Below, piece by piece: positions 24,578-35,180 of a stretch of DNA of 64,000 bases. Position 1 is the first letter of the stretch, and every line of letters starts with the position of its first letter. Position numbers and translations under genes: made by a program. The DNA lies in the NCBI RefSeq assembly GCF_010686725.1, contig NZ_JAAGWZ010000002.1, forward strand, positions 620,001 through 684,000, given 5' to 3'. The notes below the pieces were generated by a model. The model was not told the DNA's origin. It was given only the letters and a program-made list of their open reading frames with translations, and ran no database searches. The stretch comes from Galbitalea soli. GTDB lineage: Bacteria > Actinomycetota > Actinomycetes > Actinomycetales > Microbacteriaceae.

Positions 24578-27310
24578 CTACCGCGCCTGCGCCACCTCGA
24601 GCGGCAGAAGCTTCAACGACTTCCCGGTCGACGCGTACCCCGTCGACGCATGCGCTCGTGCCACGGCGCGACGCTCCTCCGACGGGGTGCCGTAGGTCGT
24701 TGTGCGTTGGTACGCGTGCCGACCAATCCCGCGGGCCAGCTCCTCCAGCTCGTCGACAGTCTTCTCCGACCCGTTGTCCGCGCCGGCCATCCGGCTGATG
24801 GTCTCCTCCATCAGCGTGCCGCCCACGTCGTCAGCGCCTCCCTGCAGCATCAGCTGGGTGCCCTCCGTGCCCAGCTTCACCCACGAGGTCTGGATGTGAT
24901 CGATACGTCCGTGCAGCATCAACCGCGCCACCGCGTGCACCGCGCGATTCTCCTGCGCTGTCGGCCCCGGTCGCGCCACGCCGGCCAGATACACCGGCGA
25001 GTTCGCGTGTACGAACGGCAGCAGAACGAACTCGGTGAACCCACCCGTCTCGTCCTGAATGCGCGAGAGCGTTCGCAAGTGGCCCACCCAGTGCGAGGGG
25101 TTGTCGACGTGGCCATACATCATCGTCGACGACGAACGGATGCCCAGCCGGTGCGCCGTCGTCACGATCTCGATCCACGCCGACGCCGGCAGCTTCCCCT
25201 TCGTCAGAATCCACCGCACGTCGTCATCCAGGATCTCCGCGGCCGTGCCCGGAATAGTGTCGAGCCCGGCCGACTTCGCCTCGCTCAGGAACTCCGCGTA
25301 CGAGAGCCCGGTCCTCGTGGCGCCGTTCACGATCTCCATCGGGCTGAACGCGTGCAGGTGCATCTGCGGCTGCCGGGCTTTCACCTCGCGGGCGAGGTCG
25401 AAGTAGGCGGTGCCGGGAAGGTCGGGATGGATACCGCCCTGCATGCAGATCTCGGTGGCGCCGATCATCCAGGCCTCATCGACTCGGTCGCCGACCTGCT
25501 TCATCGACAGCGTGAATGCATCGGCGTCGGTGCGCCGCTGGGCGAAGGCGCAGAACCGGCACCCGGTGTAACAGACGTTCGTGAAGTTGATGTTGCGGTT
25601 GACGACGTAGCCGATGCCGTCACCGTTCACCTCGCGACGAATTCGATCGGCGAGCCCGGCCAGCGCATCGAGGTCGCCGCCCTCGGCGCCGAGCAGGGCC
25701 AGGTACTCGCCGTCGCTGAGTCCCGCGGGGTCGGATTCCGCGCGGAGGAGGGCGGCGTGCACAGCGGGGTCCCCGCTGCCGCGGGTGCCGGCTACGCCCA
25801 TCGCCCCAGCGCGGTCGCGCCCGACCTTCTCGCGGAGTTCGCTCCAGTCACCGTAGACGTCCTCGAAGTCACTGCGACGGTCAGTGGCACGCCCGACGGT
25901 ATCGATCTCGGTATGCAGGTTCACCCTGCCGGATCCGAGCCACTCGGGGTCGGGCTCCTGCCACGGGAGGCCAGTGGGCACCCGGCCCTCGACGGCGAGT
26001 CCTCCGGTGTCGGCCAGCGCGCGCACATGGGGCAGGAGCCGTGGATCGAGCCACGGCTCCTCAGCGCGCACGTAGTGAGGGTGAACGGTGAGGCGCTCTC
26101 TGAGGGTGAATCCCGCAGCCCCGGTGAGGCGGGCGAGTTCGTCGATGTTGGGCCACGGCCGCTCCGGATTTACGTGGTCGGGCGTGAGCGGCGAGACACC
26201 ACCCCAGTCATCGATGCCGGCGCGCACCAGCAGGGCCAGCTCCGTCTCGTCGGTGAGGTTCGGGGGCGTCTGGAGTCGAGCCGCCGGGCCGAGCACGAGT
26301 CGCGACACCGCAACGGCGGCGATGTACTCATCGAGGGGCAGGTCGTCGCGCCGCATCATCGCGGTCGACATCTTCGACCTGAAGTTCTGGATGATCACCT
26401 CCTGAATATGCCCGTGGCGTCGCGCCGCGGCCCGGATCGCGAACAGTCCCTCCACGCGATCGGCGTAGCTCTCCCCGATCCCCAGGAGAAGGCCGGTCGT
26501 GAACGGCACGTTCGAACGACCCGCGTCCTCGATGACCCGCAAGCGCACGACCGGATCCTTGTCGGGGGAGCCGAAGTGGGCCTGACCCTTCTCGGTGAAG
26601 AGCCGAGTGGAGGTCGTCTCGAGCATCATTCCCATCGACGGCGAGACGGGCTTGAGGCGCTGGATCTCCTCCCACGTCATCACGCCCGGATTCATGTGGA
26701 CGAGGAGGCCCGTCTCCTCCATGATGCGAATTGCCATCGCCCGGAGGTAGGCGATCGTCGAGTCGTAGCCGTTGGCGTCGAGCCATTCGGCTGCTTCGGG
26801 CCAGCGCGCCTCGGGCCGGTCACCCAGGGTGAACAGCACCTCCTTGCATCCGAGCTCTGCGCCCTGCCGGGCGACCTCGAGAATCTCATCCGGCGACATG
26901 AACATCGCCTTGCCCTCGCGAGCGAGTTGCGCGGGCGTCTTGACGAACGCGCAATAGTGGCACCGATCCTGGCAGAGGTGCGTCACCGGAATGAAGACCT
27001 TCCGCGAGTACGTGATCACACCCGGGCGCCCGGCCTTCGCGAGGCCGGCGTCACGCACACGCGACGCCGCGACGAGCAGGCGCTCGAGATCACCCGCTCG
27101 TGCGTGCATCAGAGTCTCAGCCTCGACGGCGTCGAGCGTCACGCCCGACTCGGCGCGTTTCAGGGCGCGGGAGATGGCGGATGCGGTGGGCACGAATGAC
27201 GCGGGCGTCACCGACTCGCTCGGCACGGATTGCCTCGTGGTGGAGGGCCCCGAGATGGACGGCCTCGGGAGGGATGGCGACAGGGGGAGATCTGCGGGCA
27301 CAGGGGGCAC
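24578..27310 (-). CDS. fbiC: Bifunctional FO synthase (CofG-CofH fusion)
   Basis: 910-residue double radical-SAM enzyme that joins tyrosine-derived 4-hydroxybenzyl to a ribityl-pyrimidine to make FO, the deazaflavin core of F420. The CofG half has Cys113-x3-Cys117-x2-Cys120 (CQDRCHYC); the CofH half has Cys580-x3-Cys584-x2-Cys587 (CYTGCRFC). It is slightly longer than usual because of about 45 Pro/Ser-rich residues before the fold; an internal GTG start near residue 35 is possible. It lies 140 bases downstream of fbiA on the same strand. Confidence 0.94.
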   Translation of the reverse strand: MPPVPADLPLSPSLPRPSISGPSTTRQSVPSESVTPASFVPTASAISRALKRAESGVTLDAVEAETLMHARAGDLERLLVAASRVRDAGLAKAGRPGVITYSRKVFIPVTHLCQDRCHYCAFVKTPAQLAREGKAMFMSPDEILEVARQGAELGCKEVLFTLGDRPEARWPEAAEWLDANGYDSTIAYLRAMAIRIMEETGLLVHMNPGVMTWEEIQRLKPVSPSMGMMLETTSTRLFTEKGQAHFGSPDKDPVVRLRVIEDAGRSNVPFTTGLLLGIGESYADRVEGLFAIRAAARRHGHIQEVIIQNFRSKMSTAMMRRDDLPLDEYIAAVAVSRLVLGPAARLQTPPNLTDETELALLVRAGIDDWGGVSPLTPDHVNPERPWPNIDELARLTGAAGFTLRERLTVHPHYVRAEEPWLDPRLLPHVRALADTGGLAVEGRVPTGLPWQEPDPEWLGSGRVNLHTEIDTVGRATDRRSDFEDVYGDWSELREKVGRDRAGAMGVAGTRGSGDPAVHAALLRAESDPAGLSDGEYLALLGAEGGDLDALAGLADRIRREVNGDGIGYVVNRNINFTNVCYTGCRFCAFAQRRTDADAFTLSMKQVGDRVDEAWMIGATEICMQGGIHPDLPGTAYFDLAREVKARQPQMHLHAFSPMEIVNGATRTGLSYAEFLSEAKSAGLDTIPGTAAEILDDDVRWILTKGKLPASAWIEIVTTAHRLGIRSSSTMMYGHVDNPSHWVGHLRTLSRIQDETGGFTEFVLLPFVHANSPVYLAGVARPGPTAQENRAVHAVARLMLHGRIDHIQTSWVKLGTEGTQLMLQGGADDVGGTLMEETISRMAGADNGSEKTVDELEELARGIGRHAYQRTTTYGTPSEERRAVARAHASTGYASTGKSLKLLPLEVAQAR

Positions 27311-27450
27311 GGCTTTCGCTTGGAACGACCACCCACAGCCAGGCGCACAACCAGATTCCTCGGCAGTCTAACCCTGCCGGACACCTCGACGCGGGCGTCG
27401 TCGTGGCGGCGCGCCCGCCCGTGCGAGCTGCCGGGGGTGTGCCCGCTGCC

Positions 27451-28524
27451 TCAGGCGCGCGCTCGCAACTCGCGGACGAAGTCCAGCGCAGTGCCGGCAA
27501 GGCGGGCGGACCGTGCGACGTCGGTCATCCAGAGCGGCGCCACGCGCGTCGGGATCCCCGACTCTTCAATTCCGGGCGCGAGGCTCGCATCCACCTCATC
27601 GATGAGCCAGCCGTCGAGAAGCCCTCCGTCGGCGCGTGCGCCATAGTGGCGGGCGACGGCGTCCGCCGCCGTGGGAACACCGATCGCGCTGAGGCAGGCA
27701 TCTGCCATCCCTCGAACGACGGCGCCTCCGATGATCGGGGATACACCGACGATCGGCGCAGCGCTCGCCGCCATCGCCTCGCGAACGCCCGGGATGCCCA
27801 GAATCGTGCCGATCGACACGACCGGATTCGACGGCGCCACCAGGATCACATCGGCGTCCACAATGGCCGAGATCACCTCCGGGGTCGCCGTGGTCGACTC
27901 GAGCCCGTGCTGCACGAAGGCTCGTGCCGGGAGGGATGCCCTGTGTCGGGTCCACCACTCCTGAAAGTGCATCGAGCTGCGACCCTCCGCCGCGTCGTCA
28001 GGTTCGACGACGACGTGAGTCTCGACCTCCGAATCCGTCACGGGGAGGAGGCGAACACCCAGTGGCCAGCGCGAGGTGATCCGCGCCGTCGCCTGGGTGA
28101 GAGTCTGACCGTCACGCAGCAGGGCGGTGCGCGCCAAGTGGGTGCCGATATCGAGATCGCCCAGAGTGAACCACGGCCAGCCGATGCCGTAGGCACGCAG
28201 CTCCGAACTCACCCGCTCGCTCTCGCCCACGCGCCCCCAGCCGCGGACCTCGTCGTTCTCCCCGGCCAGCGTGTACATGATCGAGTCGAGGTCGGGCGCG
28301 ATCCGCACGCCGCTCAGCCACATGTCGTCGCCCGTGTTGACGACCGCGGTCACCGTCGCGGAATCTGGGGCAGTGGCGGCCAAGTCGCGGCTACTGTCGG
28401 GCAAGCCGAGTGCGCTGGCGGGCCCGCCGGGGGCACTGCCGGGCGCGTCGGCGAGGTGCGCGCGCAGGCCGCGCAGGAAGCGAGCCCCACCCACCCCGCC
28501 GGAGAGGACGACGATCGAAGTCAT
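27451..28524 (-). CDS. fbiA: 2-phospho-L-lactate/phosphoenolpyruvyl transferase (CofD/FbiA)
   Basis: 357 residues; transfers the phosphorylated three-carbon unit from the guanosine donor made by CofC to FO, giving (dehydro-)F420-0. [17 protein letters not shown] is the N-terminal signature; [15 protein letters not shown] and [17 protein letters not shown] are conserved. A roughly 25-residue Ala/Pro/Ser-rich insertion sits between the first strand-helix unit and the NTGDD motif. TAGCCT on the minus strand (28534-28539) lies 9 bases before the ATG. Confidence 0.92.
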   Translation of the reverse strand: MTSIVVLSGGVGGARFLRGLRAHLADAPGSAPGGPASALGLPDSSRDLAATAPDSATVTAVVNTGDDMWLSGVRIAPDLDSIMYTLAGENDEVRGWGRVGESERVSSELRAYGIGWPWFTLGDLDIGTHLARTALLRDGQTLTQATARITSRWPLGVRLLPVTDSEVETHVVVEPDDAAEGRSSMHFQEWWTRHRASLPARAFVQHGLESTTATPEVISAIVDADVILVAPSNPVVSIGTILGIPGVREAMAASAAPIVGVSPIIGGAVVRGMADACLSAIGVPTAADAVARHYGARADGGLLDGWLIDEVDASLAPGIEESGIPTRVAPLWMTDVARSARLAGTALDFVRELRARA

Positions 28525-28533
28525 AGTGAGGTC

Positions 28534-28539
28534 AGGCTA
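28534..28539 (-). promoter_or_regulatory. -10 box for fbiA
   Basis: Minus-strand TAGCCT, 9 bases before the fbiA ATG, consistent with a very short or absent leader. Confidence 0.4.
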
Positions 28540-28595
28540 GCCGAGCCGTGTCCCTGCTCGTCGCGCGCGGCAGCCAGGCGCGCGGCGGTCCGCGG

Positions 28596-28715
28596 CCGCG
28601 GAGAAGCCGCGGAGACGCCCCGGAGAAGCTCCGGCGAATTCGCGGAGACGCCCGGAGACGCCGCGGAGCAGCCGCGCGCAAGCCCCGGAGACTCTGCGGA
28701 GACGCCCCGGAGAAG
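28596..28715. repeat. 11-base tandem array, eleven units, between fbiA and moxR
   Basis: Eleven consecutive units of consensus CCsCGGAGAmG start at 28596, 28607, 28618, 28629, 28640, 28651 (10 bases), 28661, 28672, 28683, 28694 and 28705. The period is close to one DNA helical turn. It occupies most of the gap between divergent fbiA and moxR. The composition leaves several frames open, but no real gene is recognised. Confidence 0.9.
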
Positions 28716-28770
28716 CTGAGGACCCCTCGGCCACAGCACATTCGCAGGTAACGTTTCCGCATCGTTCTGG

Positions 28771-28782
28771 CAGACTCAGAAA
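28771..28782 (+). promoter_or_regulatory. -10 box for moxR
   Basis: CAGACT at 28771-28776 within TGGCAGACT, ending 6 bases before the GTG at 28783. The same TGGCAGA core occurs upstream of rpsP and rplS. Confidence 0.45.
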
Positions 28783-29823
<1,041 letters not shown>

Positions 29824-29833
29824 CCCGCCGATC

Positions 29834-31177
29834 ATGGCCCGACGACAGCGCGCACCGCGGGGCAGTGTCGCCCGGCTGACTCTTCGCGGCCTCTACTTCC
29901 TGGGGGGCTCGCTCGGCTGCGGCATCGTCGCCTACGGCACCGGGCTCACCCAGCTCGTCTACGTGCTCAGCTTCCTCGCCCTCCTTCCCCTCATCGCACT
30001 CGCGGTCGTCGTGATCCGGCCGCTTCGACTCGACGTCACGCGCACCTTCTCGCCGCGGGTGGTCAGCGCGGGGTCCACGAGCACCGTGCTGCTCGACGTG
30101 CAGAACGCCTCGCCCTTCGGCAGCGCGCCCGCGACGTGGGCCGACCGCATCCCGTGGCCCCCCGGCACCGCCGGGCCCGGTGCGCTGCCACCGCTCGCCC
30201 CGGGCCGGGTCCCCGCGGGCATGCGGCCCGAGACGCGCGACTCCGCTCCGCGCCGCAGCGCACGCCTGAGCTACACCCTCCGGCCGCAGGTGCGCGGCGT
30301 GTACGCGATCGGGCCGCTCGAGGTCGAGTTCACCGATCCCTTCGGCCTCGCGATCGGCCACGCCACGGTCGGCACATCCCAGTCGATGTATGTGGTCCCG
30401 GCGGTGCTGCCCCTCGGCGAAGGCGGCCCGTTGTTCGTCTCCGGCGACGGCAACGCGCGACTCATCCAACGCCTCGCGGTCGGCAACGAGGACGACCTGA
30501 TGACGCGCGAGTACCGGCGCGGAGACGCGCTGCGCCGCGTGCACTGGCGCGCCTCCGCTCGCGCGGGCGAGCTCATGGTGCGCCAGGAGGAGCAGCGGAG
30601 CTTCCCGGAGGCGCGCATCCTCATCGACACCCGCAGCGACGGGTACGTGCACGACTGGAGCGACCTCGCGTTCGAGAACGCGGAGAGCGCCGCCTTCGAG
30701 TGGGCGATCCGCATGGTCGCGTCACTCGGCGTGCACCTGCACCGCTCCGGGTACCTGGTCCACGTCGTGGAGACCGCGACCCCGCAGATCGCCCCGCTGG
30801 GTGATGTCGCCGAGGGTGCGGGCCAGGACCTCGAGTTCCTGCTCAGCCTCGCGGGCGTGCGCCTCGCCGACCCCGTCGCGCTCGGGCGCGAAGGCACCCG
30901 CGATTCCACGGGCATCGTCGGCCCGATTTTCGCCGTCGTCTCCGACCCCTCCACGGTGACCCTGAACTGGATCGTCGCGCAGCGACGAGCCTTCGAGGAG
31001 GGCGTCGCATTCATCGTCGGATCCTCGTCGATGCGCGCATGGGAGCACCTGGCGGAGGCGGGCTGGACCTGCGTCCCCGTGCGGCCGGGCGACGACCCCG
31101 CCGTGGTGTGGGCGAGCATCGGTCGCTTCGGCTCGCCGACCGCGTCGGGCAGCCGCCGCCCGGGAGAACTGCGATGA
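29834..31177 (+). CDS. DUF58 domain-containing membrane protein
   Basis: 447 residues. Two hydrophobic spans at about residues 18-40 and 42-62 are followed by a soluble part with the DUF58 signature YRRGDALRRVHWRASARAGE near residue 220. Partner of the MoxR ATPase upstream. The ATG at 29834 is 10 bases after the moxR stop. The stop overlaps an ATG that opens the first of two tiny ORFs preceding tgpA. Confidence 0.87.
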   Translation: MARRQRAPRGSVARLTLRGLYFLGGSLGCGIVAYGTGLTQLVYVLSFLALLPLIALAVVVIRPLRLDVTRTFSPRVVSAGSTSTVLLDVQNASPFGSAPATWADRIPWPPGTAGPGALPPLAPGRVPAGMRPETRDSAPRRSARLSYTLRPQVRGVYAIGPLEVEFTDPFGLAIGHATVGTSQSMYVVPAVLPLGEGGPLFVSGDGNARLIQRLAVGNEDDLMTREYRRGDALRRVHWRASARAGELMVRQEEQRSFPEARILIDTRSDGYVHDWSDLAFENAESAAFEWAIRMVASLGVHLHRSGYLVHVVETATPQIAPLGDVAEGAGQDLEFLLSLAGVRLADPVALGREGTRDSTGIVGPIFAVVSDPSTVTLNWIVAQRRAFEEGVAFIVGSSSMRAWEHLAEAGWTCVPVRPGDDPAVVWASIGRFGSPTASGSRRPGELR

Positions 31178-31218
31178 CGGCGGGTCGTCGAGCCCCGCGC
31201 ATCCAGGAGGCGCGATGA
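31174..31218 (+). CDS. 14-codon mini-ORF between the DUF58 gene and tgpA
   Basis: ATGA overlap with the DUF58 stop; encodes MTAGRRAPRIQEAR and stops at TGA 31216-31218, which overlaps the next ATG at 31215. It contains the AGGAGG (31205-31210) ribosome-binding sequence for that ATG. Probably a by-product of a local duplication rather than a functional peptide, but it could re-initiate ribosomes. Confidence 0.35.
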   Translation: MTAGRRAPRIQEAR

Positions 31219-31279
31219 GCGTCCTGACCGAGCGCCCCCGCATCCGGGAGGCGCGATGAGCGTCCTGACCGAGCGCCCG
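31199..31279 (+). repeat. 41-base tandem duplication of the tgpA start region
   Basis: The segment GCATCC(A/G)GGAGGCGCG-ATG-AGCGTCCTGACCGAGCGCCC is present twice at a spacing of 41 bases (ATGs at 31215 and 31256). It carries Shine-Dalgarno, start codon and the first eight codons. Because 41 is not a multiple of three, the first copy reads out of frame and ends at the second start. Confidence 0.9.
31215..31259 (+). CDS. 14-codon mini-ORF, out-of-frame copy of the tgpA start
   Basis: Begins MSVLTERP exactly like tgpA, then shifts to RIREAR and stops at TGA 31257-31259, overlapping the tgpA ATG (31256) as ATGA. It has its own AGGAGG. Translation here would terminate on the tgpA start and could couple the two. 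Confidence 0.4.
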   Translation: MSVLTERPRIREAR

Positions 31280-33682
31280 CGCCCCGGCGACGAGCAGCCG
31301 GATGACCGGCCCCCCGCCCCCCGTGGCCCCAGCTGGCGCAGCCTCACGCCCGGCTCCACAGCACGCGGCTCGCGCGGTGCGCGCGGCCCCCGCCGCGGCG
31401 GTGACCGCGGCGGTGCCCCCGGTGGCGACCCCGACCGCACGCCGCGCGACCACCGCATCCCGCACGGCCCCACCCTGCGCACCGTTCCCACCGGTGCCAT
31501 GAACCTCCGGATGTCGGGCCTCCTCGCGCTCGCCCTGGGCCTCGCCCTCGCCGCGCTCGGACCGCTACTGGCAGGCACGGGGTGGTGGCTCGCGGGCGCG
31601 GGCATGATCATCCTCGTCTTCGGTGTCGCCGCCGTCGTGCGCGCCTTCACGCGCCCGCACTGGACCGGAACGGCGGCCGCTCTGGTCGCGGCCGTCGGCG
31701 TGATCACGCTGTTCTTCGGCGGGCCGCGCTCCGTGCTCGGGGTCGTTCCCACGGTGGAGTCGTTCCAGCGCTTCTCGCTCCTCGTTCAGATGGCGCAGGC
31801 CGACATCGCCCGCGAGGCGATCCCCGCGGCCGCCACTCCGGGGATCGTGTTCCTCATCGTCACCACGGTCGGAGCCATCGCGGTCGTCATGGACGCGCTC
31901 GCGATCTGGTGGCGGGTGCCCGCGTTCGTCGGCCTGCCCCTCATGATCGTCATCACCGTGCCGAGCGCGGTGCAGCCGAACCTCGCCGACCCGTTCTTCT
32001 ACGTGATCGTCGCCGCCGTCTACCTGCTCATCATCCGCACCCGGCTGCGCCGCATCCAGCCCGCGGTCGCCTTCGTGGTGGGCGCGGCGGCGGTCGTCGG
32101 CGGGCTGCTGCTGCCGAGCATCCTGCCGCCCGTCGCGCCGCCGAGCACCTCGACCGGCACCGGACTCATCAGCACGAGCGTGAACCCCATCATCACCCTG
32201 GGGGATGACCTGCGCCGCGGGGTGCCGACCGTGGCGTTGACCTACACGACGAACGTGCCCGACGGCCAGTACCTGCGGCTCACCACCCTCGACCGCTTCC
32301 AGGGCACCTCGTGGGTGCCGGTGACCGCGGTGAAGCGGCCGGGCCACGGGGTCGCGACGATCGGGGCGGCGCCGGGGCTGGGGGCGGGGATCGCCACGTC
32401 GAAGGTCGAGACGAGCGTGCAGGTCGAGAACACCTCGAGCCAGTGGCTGCCCGTGCCCTACCCCGCGACGGCCATCTCGGGGCTCTCGGGCGACTGGTAC
32501 TGGGAGCCGAAGGCCCTCGCCGTGACGAGCACCGACTCGAATATGCGGGGCCAGAAGTACCGGGTCGACTCCCTCGCCGTCACGCCGACGACCAACCAGC
32601 TGGAGGCCGCACCGCGGTCGACGGGCAACCCGCTCGCCCGGGTGCCGGCGGGTCTCGATCCGGTCGTCGCCGCGACCGCCAAGCGCGTCGTCGCCGGCAA
32701 GACGAACGACTACGACAAGGCGATCGCGCTGCAGACCTGGTTCCGCGGGCAGTTCACCTACTCCGAGAAGGCCCCGGTCAGCGCGGGCTACGACGGCTCG
32801 GGACTCGACGTGATCGTGCCGTTCCTCAAGGCGAAGGCCGGATACTGCGTGCACTTCGCGACCACGATGGCGGTCATGGCGCGCACCCTCGGCATCCCCT
32901 CGCGCGTCGCGGTCGGCTTCCTGCCGGGAACCCCGACCTCACCGCCGGGCGCCGACATCGGCGTGTTCACCGTCTCCTCCAACGATCTGCACGCGTGGCC
33001 GGAGCTCTTCTTCGCCGGCATCGGCTGGGTGCGGTTCGAGCCGACGCCCACGCGCGGCACCCTGCAGGACTTCCCGACGACGGCGCCCGACGGATCGACG
33101 ACGACGCCGACGAGCCAGCCGAGCTCCTCGGCCGCGCCGGCGCCGAGCGCGAGCGCGACGGGGGCCTCGCGGCTCGCCAACGAGGCGATCCCCGGCAGCA
33201 CCGGCGGTACCGACGTCGTGCGCTCGGGAACCCTCGGCTGGGGCGCGCTCGCGGTGCTCGTGATCTCGGCGCTCGCCCTCGGGCCGGCGATGATCCGCGG
33301 GGGAATCCGGCGTCGACGTCTCGCCGCGATCCGCGACGGGCGGGAGACGGCCGCGAACGCCTGGCTCGAGTTGCGGGAGACGACGCGCGACCTCGGCTAC
33401 GACGTGCAGGCGGCCTACACCCCGCGCGAGTTCGTCGACTGGATCACGCGGGAGGTCGCCATCGAGGGCGTTCCGCGCGAGGCGCTCGAGGAGTTGCGCG
33501 GGATCGTGGAGAGCGAGAGCTTCGCACCACCGTCGCGGCTCTACGTGGGCGACCGGCTGGCGGCGAGCCTCAGCGCGGTCATCGTCGGGCTGCGGCGGGC
33601 GACCCCGCTGCCGCAGCGCCTGCGCGGGATCCTCGTGCCGATCACCCTGTTCGACTGGGTGAGCGGGGTCGCGCGGGCCTGA
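31256..33682 (+). CDS. TgpA-like transglutaminase-domain membrane protein
   Basis: 808 residues. A disordered Arg/Gly/Pro-rich N terminus (about 1-80) is followed by five or six membrane spans (about 85-290), an extracytoplasmic region and a transglutaminase core with Cys531 (GYCVHFATTMA) and His579 (SNDLHAWPELF), then a Thr/Ser/Pro linker, one more span near residue 660-680 and a cytosolic tail. This is the layout of TgpA/DUF3488 proteins, whose periplasmic protease or transglutaminase substrate is mostly unknown. Third gene of the MoxR-DUF58-transglutaminase set. Confidence 0.9.
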   Translation: MSVLTERPRPGDEQPDDRPPAPRGPSWRSLTPGSTARGSRGARGPRRGGDRGGAPGGDPDRTPRDHRIPHGPTLRTVPTGAMNLRMSGLLALALGLALAALGPLLAGTGWWLAGAGMIILVFGVAAVVRAFTRPHWTGTAAALVAAVGVITLFFGGPRSVLGVVPTVESFQRFSLLVQMAQADIAREAIPAAATPGIVFLIVTTVGAIAVVMDALAIWWRVPAFVGLPLMIVITVPSAVQPNLADPFFYVIVAAVYLLIIRTRLRRIQPAVAFVVGAAAVVGGLLLPSILPPVAPPSTSTGTGLISTSVNPIITLGDDLRRGVPTVALTYTTNVPDGQYLRLTTLDRFQGTSWVPVTAVKRPGHGVATIGAAPGLGAGIATSKVETSVQVENTSSQWLPVPYPATAISGLSGDWYWEPKALAVTSTDSNMRGQKYRVDSLAVTPTTNQLEAAPRSTGNPLARVPAGLDPVVAATAKRVVAGKTNDYDKAIALQTWFRGQFTYSEKAPVSAGYDGSGLDVIVPFLKAKAGYCVHFATTMAVMARTLGIPSRVAVGFLPGTPTSPPGADIGVFTVSSNDLHAWPELFFAGIGWVRFEPTPTRGTLQDFPTTAPDGSTTTPTSQPSSSAAPAPSASATGASRLANEAIPGSTGGTDVVRSGTLGWGALAVLVISALALGPAMIRGGIRRRRLAAIRDGRETAANAWLELRETTRDLGYDVQAAYTPREFVDWITREVAIEGVPREALEELRGIVESESFAPPSRLYVGDRLAASLSAVIVGLRRATPLPQRLRGILVPITLFDWVSGVARA

Positions 33683-33745
33683 GCTGCGCCGACCCGAGCT
33701 GAGCCGGCCTGAGCTGCGCCGACCCGAGCTGCGCCGGCCTGAGCC
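33676..33745. repeat. 30-base tandem repeat after tgpA
   Basis: GGCCTGAGCTGCGCC-GACCCGAGCTGmGCC occurs twice (33676-33705, 33706-33735) and a third partial copy begins at 33736. It starts over the tgpA stop and ends before the convergent mocR stop. No hairpin with a U-run is visible. Confidence 0.85.
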
Positions 33746-33758
33746 GCTTCCCCTCCCG

Positions 33759-35081
33759 CTACCGCCGCGCCGCCGCGGCCAGCAGCGCCCCCACGGCCTC
33801 GAAGTCGCCGCGCACCTGCCCCGCCGTCACCCGGATGCACGGCTCCGCCACCCCGATCTGGAACGGTTCCCCCGACGCCACCCGGATCCCGCCCGCGGCG
33901 AGCTGCACGACCGCGTCGCGCTCGTCGGCCACGGGCATCCACAGGTTGATGCCGTCGGCCACCGCCGTGTCGTAGCCGTTCGTGCGCAGGGCGGCGGCGA
34001 GCGACTGCTGCCGATGGCGGTACGAGGCCCGCGCCTCGGCGACCTGCGCGACGCTCACCTCGTCGGTCAGCAGGTCGTAGAGGATCGTCTGCAGCATGCG
34101 CGAGGTCCAGCCGGGACCGAGGATCCGCCGCGCGACCAGGCGGTCCATGAGCTCGGTCGGGCCGCCGACGGCGGCGATGCGCAGGTCTGGTCCGTGCGAC
34201 TTGGAGAAGCTGCGGATGTGCACGACGCGATCGGGCAGGTGAGTGCCGAGGCTCACATCCGCGCTCGACGAGATCTCGCCCGAGTGGTCATCCTCGATCA
34301 CGACGGTGTCGGCACCGTGCCGACTGGTGCGGATCACCCGCGCGAGCTCCCGCGCCCGATCGGCCGTCATCGACACTCCCGACGGGTTGTGGGTGCGCGG
34401 TTGCAGCACGATGGCGGCGGGCGCGGACTTCATCGCCTCGGCGAGCGACTCCGGGCGGATCCCCTCGGCGTCGAGCGCGACCGGCAGCTTCTCGATGCCG
34501 AAGTGCTCCAGCAGGTCGAACAGGGGCGGGAAGCCGGGATTCTCGACGACCACCCGGTCGCCGAAGCGCAGCACGAGGTCGAGCGTGCGCGACATCGCGT
34601 CCATCGCACCGTCGACGACCGTGATCGAGTCGGGGGTGAAGGGCCAGGAGGCGAGCAGGTGCGCCATCAGTTCGGGGATCACCGGCTCATCGAAGTAGTT
34701 GGCGGTGCCCGCTTGCCGCGCCACGCGCGAGAGCGCGGGCCCGAGCTGGGGGAGGAGCAGGGGATCGGGGGTGCCGGTGGAGAGGTCGAGCCGGGCATCC
34801 GGCTGCTGGGTGAGGTGCCGCGACCGGGGCGGCAGTCGGGTGGTGCGCTCGGCGCGTACGAAGGAGCCGCTGCGGCCGCGCGAGACGATGAGTCCGACGC
34901 CGGCGAGCGCCTGCCAGGCGTGGCTGACCGTGGCGGGGCTGACGCCGAGGTCGGCGGCGAGGTCGCGCACCGTCGGCAGCCGGTCGCCGGGAGCGAGGTC
35001 TCCCGTGTTGATGAGACGTGCGATAGCGCCCGCGATTCCGCTCGGGGTGGTCTCCTCGATGACGGATGCTATGGACTTCAC
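33759..35081 (-). CDS. MocR/PdxR-type GntR regulator with aminotransferase domain
   Basis: 440 residues. The N-terminal GntR winged helix (LPTVRDLAADLGVSPATVSH) is followed by a fold-type I aminotransferase domain with the PLP-lysine segment IRSFSKSHGPDLR. MocR regulators use PLP or a PLP adduct with an amine as effector. It is divergent from the nitrilase-type amidase of a pyrimidine or hydantoin cluster, so an amine such as beta-alanine is a reasonable effector guess. GTG start 35081 with GGGAGG 4 bases upstream. Confidence 0.88.
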   Translation of the reverse strand: MKSIASVIEETTPSGIAGAIARLINTGDLAPGDRLPTVRDLAADLGVSPATVSHAWQALAGVGLIVSRGRSGSFVRAERTTRLPPRSRHLTQQPDARLDLSTGTPDPLLLPQLGPALSRVARQAGTANYFDEPVIPELMAHLLASWPFTPDSITVVDGAMDAMSRTLDLVLRFGDRVVVENPGFPPLFDLLEHFGIEKLPVALDAEGIRPESLAEAMKSAPAAIVLQPRTHNPSGVSMTADRARELARVIRTSRHGADTVVIEDDHSGEISSSADVSLGTHLPDRVVHIRSFSKSHGPDLRIAAVGGPTELMDRLVARRILGPGWTSRMLQTILYDLLTDEVSVAQVAEARASYRHRQQSLAAALRTNGYDTAVADGINLWMPVADERDAVVQLAAGGIRVASGEPFQIGVAEPCIRVTAGQVRGDFEAVGALLAAAARR

Positions 35082-35116
35082 GCGGCCTCCCGTAGGTTTT
35101 ACCCCATCGTCATTCT

Positions 35117-35134
35117 CCGAAACAACCGAGAAAT
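35117..35134. promoter_or_regulatory. Possible MocR operator (9-base direct repeats)
   Basis: CCGAAACAA (35117-35125) is followed directly by CCGAGAAAT (35126-35134) in the otherwise AT-rich 99-base gap between mocR and the amidase gene. MocR proteins commonly bind direct repeats. AATAAT at 35145-35150 could be the -10 box of the amidase promoter. Confidence 0.4.
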
Positions 35135-35180
35135 GTTTACGGCGAATAATAACAAAAAGCAAGCACCGACGGAGGTTTTC

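Noticed and set aside
24551-27199. An 882-codon open frame on the plus strand opposite fbiC
   Set aside because: It is the mirror of a strongly recognisable double radical-SAM enzyme in GC-rich DNA; its protein is Arg/His-rich without family motifs.
28596-28715. CRISPR array
   Set aside because: Units are 11 bases, contiguous and without spacers; no cas genes are present in the window.
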